Assembly (NCBI GenBank): GCA_041160955.1
Contig: JBEAVK010000069.1
Span: 1-12,369, forward strand
Reading direction: 5' to 3'
DNA from: M3007 sp041160955
GTDB lineage: Bacteria; Bacteroidota; Bacteroidia; Chitinophagales; Saprospiraceae
DNA: 12,369 bases
The notes beneath the pieces are model-generated. The model did not search any database. It was not told the DNA's origin and saw only the letters and a program-made list of their open reading frames with translations. Below, piece after piece: positions 7,283-12,369 of the stretch; positions within the stretch are counted from its first letter, which is position 1, and each line of letters starts with the position of its first letter. A program made the translations under genes and the position numbers.

Positions 7283-7611
7283 AAAGAATTCCACGTTCCC
7301 ACACTTTCATTGTTGTAAAAACCTAGTCGCTCCCATTTCGGCTCAAAAGGTCAGGTTTGGCCCGTGCTACTTCTATAGGCCAGGCATTAATGCACCGTTT
7401 TTCTCGTCCGATCGTGCCCTGCTCGGCGGGGTGCGCTGCATCGAGCTCAAAAAAGCGGTTTGCCTGACCCAAAAACTGTCGGCTTTTTTGCTCCGAAACC
7501 GCTGGCTAAGTTTTTACCATTTTTCTAATTTTGCCCGTACCCACTCATTGGTTATCCACCCCATGTGCGTAACCAACGGTGCGTGTGCAGCCTATAACTC
7601 ATTATTCAATC
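7283..7611 (+). promoter_or_regulatory. Intergenic region with TonB-receptor promoter candidate and inverted repeats
   Basis: No gene is supported in this 329-nt gap. TAATTTTG at 7526-7533 fits the -7 consensus and would give a ~70-nt leader for the receptor gene. Upstream is a cluster of inverted repeats: GGTCAGG (7349-7355) with CCTGACC (7463-7469), CAAAAAAGC (7448-7456) with GCTTTTTTG (7482-7490), and AGCGGTTT (7454-7461) with AAACCGCT (7496-7503). Several of these pairings exclude each other. I looked for cobalamin and TPP riboswitch cores and did not find them. Confidence 0.4.
7462..7490 (+). terminator. Possible rho-independent terminator after the small Cys-motif gene
   Basis: A GCC-t-GAC arm (7462-7468) pairs with GTCGGC (7478-7483), a 6-bp GC-rich stem with one bulged T and a 9-nt loop. 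It is followed directly by six T's (7484-7489). It lies about 180 nt past the preceding stop codon. The CCTGACC arm can instead pair with GGTCAGG at 7349-7355, which would break the stem. Confidence 0.35.
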
Positions 7612-9984
7612 ATGCAAAAATATATTCTAATACTCGCCTGTTTGGCCAGTTCCATATTTACCTATGCCCAAAGCAGCATATCAGGCACTATCATTGATGC
7701 CCAAACCAAAGAACCCCTCCCTGGCGTAACCATACGAGCCTCCAATAGCAGCACTGGTACTGTTACTGATGCAAATGGTCGTTTCGAAATCACCCAAAGC
7801 CAACCATCCGATATATTCCAAACCAGTTATGCTGGTTTTGCCCCCAAAATCATTCCCGCCGGTAGCAATCAAACCATTGTGCTGGAGGCAGATATTCACA
7901 GCCTTCAAAGTGTTGTAGTTACTGCCAACCGCGAAGCGGGAGCGCGCACCACTGCTCCGGTTGCCATCAGTAAATTGTCGGCGCGTGTACTCGATGAAAC
8001 CAAACCCACCAATATGTACGAGGCGCTGAATAAAGTAAGTGGCGTGTATATGGTGAACCTCAATAACGAGCAGCACTCGATGGCCATTCGGCAGCCGTTC
8101 ACCACCAATGCTTATTTTCAATACTTGGAAGACGGTTTGTCTATACGACCAATGGGCGTATTCAACCACAATGCACTGATCGAAATGAATATCTTTGCCA
8201 TATCCAGTATCGAAGTGATCAAAGGGCCAGCCTCCTCACTGTATGGTCCAGAGGCCGTGGGAGGTGCTGTTAACTTCATCACACAGAGGCCCACCGCCGT
8301 ACCCACTGTACGTATTGGTCTGCAAGGCGATCAGTTTGGTTATGGAAGGGTACAGTACGGCTTAGGTGGTATGGTGACTAAAAAATTCGGGTTGTATGGT
8401 GGCGGTTTTTTTGCACGTCAGCGCGATTCGTGGCAGTCCCGTTCTGATTTTGACAAGCAGTCTTTCAATGGCAGGGCAGAATATCATTTTAACCCCAGCC
8501 TACGTCTTATTTCTACATTATCCTACAATAATTACGATTCGCAAACAGGTGGATCCGTTGATAGTATCTCATTTTACGACCGTTCTTACACCAGTTCCGC
8601 CGATTTTACCTACCGTCGCGTGTACGCCTTACGTACGCGTGCAACATTGGAAAAAGACTGGGCAAATGGTTCTCAATCCTATATCACTGCTTTTGCCCGC
8701 GATAATTCTATTGCACAGAACCCTTCGTTTGCCATACGTTGGACAGCCAACCAAACCACAGCACGTGGCGAAGTAAACGATAATCGGTTTAAAAGTTATG
8801 GTGCAGTAGCGCAACACAGCCAACGGTTCAAATTTTTGCAATCCCGACTGCTCGCTGGCGCAACATTTGACTACTCGCCCACAGATTATTATGCCCACTT
8901 CCTTTTGTTGGATGCCCAACTCCGCCCCGATGGTAAATCGGTAGAAAAGTTCACGATTAGGGAAGAACGTCCTGATTCATTTTTGGTAAAATACGATGCT
9001 GTACTTCGGAATACAGCGGCTTATGCACAGTTAGATTTTGTGCCGTTGCCAAAGGTGAGGGTATCGGTAGGTGGACGGTACGATCAATTATCCTTTAATT
9101 TTACCAATTTTTTGGATGATAGAAGCGGTAGTAAATCGTATGGAAGGTTCACTCCAAAAGTGGGCATCACCTACGAAATTAAGCAAAATATGGGTATTTA
9201 TGGTAATTATTCACAAGGATTCTCACCTCCTGGTTTGACGACAATTTTCAGAAGAAGACCTACTCCGGCAGCTAATGGTGATGTATTTTATTATAACCTT
9301 GAGCCAGCGCGATTCGACAATATGGAATTGGGAGGCTGGGCTGCTTTTTGGAAAAATAAAATCTATGTCGATTTTGCCATTTATAACTTGATAGGAAGAA
9401 ATGAGCTACTCAATGTCCGCCAGCCCGACAACTCTTTCGACTTCCAATCTGCGGGTGAAACCTTGCACCGCGGTGTTGAATTTGGTTTTACGGCCAAACC
9501 CACAAAAGAGTTCTTTTTCCGCTTAGGAGGCGCTTATTCCATCCATCGTTTCGAGTCGTTTGAATTGAGCCAAAGAGCAAGCGATTTGGTTAAAAATGTA
9601 GATGGCAAAACCATGCCCGGTGCTCCACGTTGGTTGCTCAATACAGAGTTCAGTTATTACCCAAAATGGCTACCCAATTTCCGAACTTCATTGGAATGGC
9701 AACGCCTTTCTCCTTGGTACCAAAACCAAGTAAACACCGTACGATACGAGGATAAGGGCGCATTAGGTTTGCCCGGTGTAAGTGTGTTTAATTACAGGAT
9801 TGGCTACCAATTAAAAGGTGTAGAACTATTTATGAATATATTGAACCTCACCGACGAACTGTATGCCTTTAATGCTACCCGTAATAATGGTGCTTCAGAT
9901 CGCTCTACATTTACACCGGCTGCCCCTCGCACATTCACTTGGGGTATTCAGTATAATTTTACGGGTAAATCGGTTCAACAATAG
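7612..9984 (+). CDS. TonB-dependent outer-membrane receptor
   Basis: A 790-aa outer-membrane active transporter. The signal peptide is residues 1-19 (MQKYILILACLASSIFTYA^Q). A carboxypeptidase-regulatory-like beta-sandwich follows at about 22-95 (SGTIIDAQTKEPLPGVTI ... VTDANGRFEI). A TonB-box-like stretch LQSVVVTA is at 98-105. The plug spans about 110-228 and ends with the classic IEVIKGPASSLYGPEAVGG and VNFITQRP. The beta-barrel fills 230-790 and the final strand ends ...WGIQYNF before a short polar tail. A frame extension upstream (ATG at 7579) is rejected because the signal peptide starts at 7612. The gene lies between the small C..CDGKC protein and the CxCC propeller protein, so the ligand may be a metal or metal complex. 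No SusD partner is present, which argues against a SusC-type glycan porin. Confidence 0.93.
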   Translation: MQKYILILACLASSIFTYAQSSISGTIIDAQTKEPLPGVTIRASNSSTGTVTDANGRFEITQSQPSDIFQTSYAGFAPKIIPAGSNQTIVLEADIHSLQSVVVTANREAGARTTAPVAISKLSARVLDETKPTNMYEALNKVSGVYMVNLNNEQHSMAIRQPFTTNAYFQYLEDGLSIRPMGVFNHNALIEMNIFAISSIEVIKGPASSLYGPEAVGGAVNFITQRPTAVPTVRIGLQGDQFGYGRVQYGLGGMVTKKFGLYGGGFFARQRDSWQSRSDFDKQSFNGRAEYHFNPSLRLISTLSYNNYDSQTGGSVDSISFYDRSYTSSADFTYRRVYALRTRATLEKDWANGSQSYITAFARDNSIAQNPSFAIRWTANQTTARGEVNDNRFKSYGAVAQHSQRFKFLQSRLLAGATFDYSPTDYYAHFLLLDAQLRPDGKSVEKFTIREERPDSFLVKYDAVLRNTAAYAQLDFVPLPKVRVSVGGRYDQLSFNFTNFLDDRSGSKSYGRFTPKVGITYEIKQNMGIYGNYSQGFSPPGLTTIFRRRPTPAANGDVFYYNLEPARFDNMELGGWAAFWKNKIYVDFAIYNLIGRNELLNVRQPDNSFDFQSAGETLHRGVEFGFTAKPTKEFFFRLGGAYSIHRFESFELSQRASDLVKNVDGKTMPGAPRWLLNTEFSYYPKWLPNFRTSLEWQRLSPWYQNQVNTVRYEDKGALGLPGVSVFNYRIGYQLKGVELFMNILNLTDELYAFNATRNNGASDRSTFTPAAPRTFTWGIQYNFTGKSVQQ

Positions 9985-10009
9985 TTCAACATTTTTATAC
10001 TTTCATCAT

Positions 10010-10047
10010 ATCTGCGACGGAGATCCATCCAGCCCTCCGTCGCAGAT
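10010..10047. repeat. Strong intergenic hairpin between receptor and propeller genes
   Basis: ATCTGCGACGGAG (10010-10022) and CTCCGTCGCAGAT (10035-10047) form a perfect 13-bp stem with a 12-nt loop, extended outward by a G-U and an A-U pair. There is no T-run on either strand, so it is not a standard intrinsic terminator. It may be a REP-like palindrome or an mRNA processing or stability element that lowers expression of the downstream gene relative to the receptor. Confidence 0.7.
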
Positions 10048-10066
10048 GTATTCAAATAGACTCAAT

Positions 10067-11251
10067 ATGCGTCATTGTTTTTTCATCTTATTCTTGTGCG
10101 CTACATGGACATTGCAAGCGCAGCACCATACTATTTCTAATACTAAAATGGACGCTACGGCACCCCATTTTACGCAAAACCACCTAAACCAACCCGTTTT
10201 ATCATGGATTGAACGCGATGCTAATGGTAAAGTAGTACGTTTTGCTTTTGCTGTATCCACCGACGAGGGTAAATCCTTTGGCCAACCAATAGACATACCC
10301 ATCGTACCCGGCATTTCGGGACATGCCGAGGGAATGCCCAAGGTGGCTTTCAAAGCCGATGGCACTATTATGGCCGCCTATGAAGTAAAACGCCCTACGC
10401 CCGAGAGCCGATTTGCTGGGAATATCTACTATCGGCTTTCGTCCGATGGTGGGACAAACTGGACAGCCCCAGTATATGTTCATACCGATACCAGTGCAGG
10501 CAAGAGCCGTTCATTTATGGATTTACACCCTTTGCCGAACGGCGAAATAGGTATTTCATGGTTGGGAGAACGTGGCGCAGATGAAGATAGCGGCAGACCT
10601 GTCAAATTTAGCCAAACCCTCCCTGGAGCAGGATTAGGTGCCGAAATCACGGCAAAAGAAGGGGCTTGCCAATGCTGCCGCACCAATTTATTTGCGGATA
10701 AATCCGGTAATATTCATATCTTTTTTAGGGATATTCTACCTGGCGGTATTCGCGATATTGGTCATGTGGTATCAAGTGATGGCGGTCGGAGTTTTGGGTC
10801 GTACGCTGTATTACACCATGATAAATGGCAAATAGATGGCTGTCCGCATACAGGGCCAAGCACGGCGCAAATGGGCACAACGCTTTATACGGCTTGGTAC
10901 ACTGGTTCGGAAACGGGGCAGGGGATTAAAGTATCCGATGGATCGGGTCAATTGCGCACTTTTATTGAAGGTAGTGCAGCGCAACACCCACAATTGCTTT
11001 CCAACAATGACAAACTCATACTGGCTTGGGATCAGCAGCAACCCGAAGAAAAAAGTACGGTGATCGTTTTACGCACCTTGTCGGCCAATTCTGCCAAAAA
11101 AGACCACGATCAAACCATTACTTTGGCTAAAGATGCGGCTGAATTACCCGCGTTATGGGCTACTAAAAAAGGTGTTTTGGTGGCTTATGAGGCTGGACCA
11201 AACGAAAAACGGCAGATTCGGTGGGAGACTATTGAGGTCGGGCAGGATTGA
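10067..11251 (+). CDS. Secreted Asp-box (BNR) beta-propeller protein with CxCC and GCPH motifs
   Basis: A 394-aa exported protein with signal peptide MRHCFFILFLCATWTLQA^Q. Three Asp-box motifs (S-x-D-x-G-x-x-F/W) are visible: STDEGKSF (64-71), SSDGGTNW (125-132) and SSDGGRSF (236-243). They indicate a sialidase-like beta-propeller fold. However, no FRIP/YRIP motif is seen, so sialidase activity is not supported even though automatic annotation may name it exo-alpha-sialidase. The notable parts are ACQCCRT (C201, C203, C204), FFRDI (219-223) and DGCPHTGPS (C259, H261), which together could form a metal-binding site. The frame is open back to 9863 inside the receptor gene. The start at 10067 is chosen because the signal peptide begins there; the alternative ATG at 10046 lies within the hairpin. 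It sits 82 nt after the receptor with no promoter box seen, so cotranscription is likely. Confidence 0.82.
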   Translation: MRHCFFILFLCATWTLQAQHHTISNTKMDATAPHFTQNHLNQPVLSWIERDANGKVVRFAFAVSTDEGKSFGQPIDIPIVPGISGHAEGMPKVAFKADGTIMAAYEVKRPTPESRFAGNIYYRLSSDGGTNWTAPVYVHTDTSAGKSRSFMDLHPLPNGEIGISWLGERGADEDSGRPVKFSQTLPGAGLGAEITAKEGACQCCRTNLFADKSGNIHIFFRDILPGGIRDIGHVVSSDGGRSFGSYAVLHHDKWQIDGCPHTGPSTAQMGTTLYTAWYTGSETGQGIKVSDGSGQLRTFIEGSAAQHPQLLSNNDKLILAWDQQQPEEKSTVIVLRTLSANSAKKDHDQTITLAKDAAELPALWATKKGVLVAYEAGPNEKRQIRWETIEVGQD

Positions 11252-11267
11252 TAATGGCCTGCTGCTA

Positions 11268-11320
11268 TATAACCGCGATTTATAACCGCGATTTATAACC
11301 GCGATTTATAACCGCGATTT
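11268..11320. repeat. Four tandem copies of a 13-bp repeat
   Basis: The unit ATAACCGCGATTT is repeated four times with an exact 13-bp period (AACC at 11271, 11284, 11297 and 11310), with no mismatch inside the array. The unit is itself a loose palindrome around CGCG. It lies just past the propeller gene and about 110 bp before the promoter box of the next gene. The unit length is not a multiple of three and the array is not in a reading frame. Confidence 0.9.
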
Positions 11321-11322
11321 TT

Positions 11323-11345
11323 GAGCCGTTGCGGTGCAACGGCTC
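11323..11345. repeat. REP-like hairpin after the tandem array
   Basis: GAGCCGTTGC (11323-11332) and GCAACGGCTC (11336-11345) form a perfect 10-bp stem with a 3-nt GGT loop. A TACGGG tail follows and there is no T-run downstream. The shape (stem with GTTGC/GCAAC core, CTCTACGGG flank) resembles repetitive palindromes I associate with Bacteroidota genomes. It may also serve as the 3'-end structure of the propeller mRNA. Confidence 0.65.
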
Positions 11346-11429
11346 TACGGGACGTGATACAAACAATAATGTTTGACTATACGAAATTTGCCAATTGTTA
11401 ACGCCATGCAAATTTACAAAACATTATTC

Positions 11430-11437
11430 TACATTTG
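11430..11437 (+). promoter_or_regulatory. -7 promoter box (TACATTTG) of the CARDB-like gene
   Basis: The box fits TAnnTTTG and ends four bases before the ATG at 11442. Transcription would begin at or next to the start codon, giving a leaderless or nearly leaderless mRNA. The arrangement mirrors that at 6896-6903. No clear -33 TTG at normal spacing is seen. Confidence 0.45.
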
Positions 11438-11441
11438 CGCC

Positions 11442-12369
11442 ATGAGACCGATTTACACTTTGTTATTTACTGCGTTACTGCAGTTAATGGCCGTATCTAG
11501 CTTATACGCCCAATCCGATTTGACCATTGCTGTGTCGAATCCAATTTATGATAATACTTACTGGAACAACGTATTGACCTTCAATTTTGATATACAAAAT
11601 CAAGGTTCAAGCAATGCTATGGGTAGTTTTAAGATCCGATCAGCATTATCCGTGGATGATATTTGGTCACCCGATGATATTTTTGATGGCGTAGTACCTA
11701 CTGGTAACCTGTTAGCAGGCCAAAATATAACCAATGTGCTTGGCGCGATGACTATTCCCGTAGTACCAGAAGGTTATTATTACCTCCTGCTTAAAATAGA
11801 TGCAGATGATGAAATTTTGGAATCTGACGAATCGAACAACACAGTAATTGCGGGTCGTGTAAATGTTGAAAACCCTGATAAACCCAATTTGGCATTGGCC
11901 ATCAATTTTGCAGGTTTGAGCAATGTAAATTCGTTGAACTTGGCCATTCAGGTCAGCAATTTTACAGCATTTAGCGTTACAGATAGTTCAGAACTCCAAA
12001 TTGTACAATCCAATAACGGGCAAACAATAACGACATTTAAAGTACCTCCCATCGCCGCTGGGGGGTATTTTAATTTTAACCCTACTATTTTGCTCGCGCC
12101 AACGGATTTAATTTCAAGCCCGTTTTCCTTTTATGCTTTGGTCGATCCGCAAGATTCAATCAATGAGATCAATGAAAACGATAATTACGCCGATTATGAA
12201 TTAAGTTTTCCAACAGGGCAAAACCTGCCCGACTACGAATTGACCCTGAATGCCCCAATTTCCCTATCCAATGAGAGCATTACGATCAACTATGCCGTTC
12301 GCAATGTAGGTGGTGGCATTACCCCAGAAAGCACCATGAGTTTTGCCCTGCGCTCCGATTCCAGTTACA
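11442..12369 (+). CDS. Secreted protein of CARDB-like repeats (3' end beyond window)
   Basis: The frame is open from the ATG to the window edge (309 codons and one base), so the gene is truncated on the right. The signal peptide is MRPIYTLLFTALLQLMAVSSLYA^Q. Three repeats of ~110 residues follow (about 26-140, 148-256 and 263 onward). Each of the first two ends in the CARDB-type signature of a D-x-x-x-x-I-x-E-x-x-E-x-(N/D)-N run: DADDEILESDESNN (120-133) and DPQDSINEINENDN (235-248). CARDB (cell-adhesion-related) domains form beta-sandwiches in surface or secreted proteins. A long protein with a C-terminal sorting signal would be typical, but the end is not in view. An in-frame ATG at 11406 exists, but it lies upstream of the -7 box and would bury the signal peptide. 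Confidence 0.82.
   Translation, partial: MRPIYTLLFTALLQLMAVSSLYAQSDLTIAVSNPIYDNTYWNNVLTFNFDIQNQGSSNAMGSFKIRSALSVDDIWSPDDIFDGVVPTGNLLAGQNITNVLGAMTIPVVPEGYYYLLLKIDADDEILESDESNNTVIAGRVNVENPDKPNLALAINFAGLSNVNSLNLAIQVSNFTAFSVTDSSELQIVQSNNGQTITTFKVPPIAAGGYFNFNPTILLAPTDLISSPFSFYALVDPQDSINEINENDNYADYELSFPTGQNLPDYELTLNAPISLSNESITINYAVRNVGGGITPESTMSFALRSDSSY

Noticed and set aside
7320..7540. Cobalamin or TPP riboswitch upstream of the TonB receptor
   Set aside because: The region is structured and precedes a TonB receptor, but I found neither the cobalamin core around GCAACTG nor the TPP CTGAGA/ACCTGAT elements on the + strand.
7431..7697. 88-codon forward open frame before and across the receptor start
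   Set aside because: It covers the promoter candidate and overlaps the receptor signal peptide in another frame. The peptide has no coding character or known motif.
7681..8169. 162-codon minus-strand open frame opposite the TonB receptor
   Set aside because: It lies wholly antisense to a well-supported receptor gene, and its peptide has no recognisable domain. It is a shadow of the coding strand.
9863..10066. Longer N-terminus for the propeller protein
   Set aside because: The extension overlaps the receptor gene out of frame and crosses the strong hairpin. The signal peptide only begins at 10067.
10067..11251. Sialidase feeding the upstream sugar symporters
   Set aside because: Asp-boxes are present but no FRIP motif is seen. 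The cysteine motifs and the TonB neighbour point elsewhere.
11268..11320. CRISPR repeats or iterons of a replication origin
   Set aside because: The copies are directly adjacent without spacers, only 13 bp long and four in number, and no replication gene is nearby.

Overview
The window looks like a chromosomal segment of a Bacteroidota bacterium, plausibly from the Saprospiria/Chitinophagia/Cytophagia side of the phylum. The evidence is: promoter-like TAnnTTTG (-7) boxes in front of most transcription units; no Shine-Dalgarno sequences; a TonB-dependent receptor with an N-terminal carboxypeptidase-regulatory-like domain; a small Cys-rich protein (C..CDGKC) of a type I associate with that phylum; and several families of short palindromic intergenic repeats. 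All protein genes are on the + strand. The only minus-strand gene is a tRNA-Cys(GCA).

Region A (about 1-6805) is a sugar uptake and processing block. Two tandem, full-length sodium/sugar symporters of the SSS/SGLT family (426-2102 and 2690-4366) are about 91% identical with no indels. They share a conserved upstream promoter block but have 5' leaders of different length. Between them lie three ~15-bp palindromes, a tRNA-Cys with its own promoter and a terminator. The second symporter is followed after 30 nt by a cytoplasmic GH57/DUF3536-type glycosidase-like enzyme (4397-6805), probably in the same operon. I infer import of a hexose or related sugar together with intracellular alpha-glucan or oligosaccharide metabolism.

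Region B (about 6806-11251) holds three secreted or envelope proteins: a 122-aa Cys-motif protein (6914-7282) behind an operator-like dyad and a -7 box; a TonB-dependent receptor (7612-9984); and a secreted Asp-box beta-propeller with a C-x-C-C cluster and a GCPH motif (10067-11251). The shared cysteine motifs suggest that this set handles a metal, with copper the leading guess, but this is inference. It is the best candidate here for an under-described system.

Region C (11252-12369) starts with four perfect copies of a 13-bp tandem repeat and a REP-like hairpin. Then comes the 5' part of a secreted protein made of CARDB-like repeats, which runs off the window. The left edge (1-166) may hold the tail of another gene, but the support is weak.
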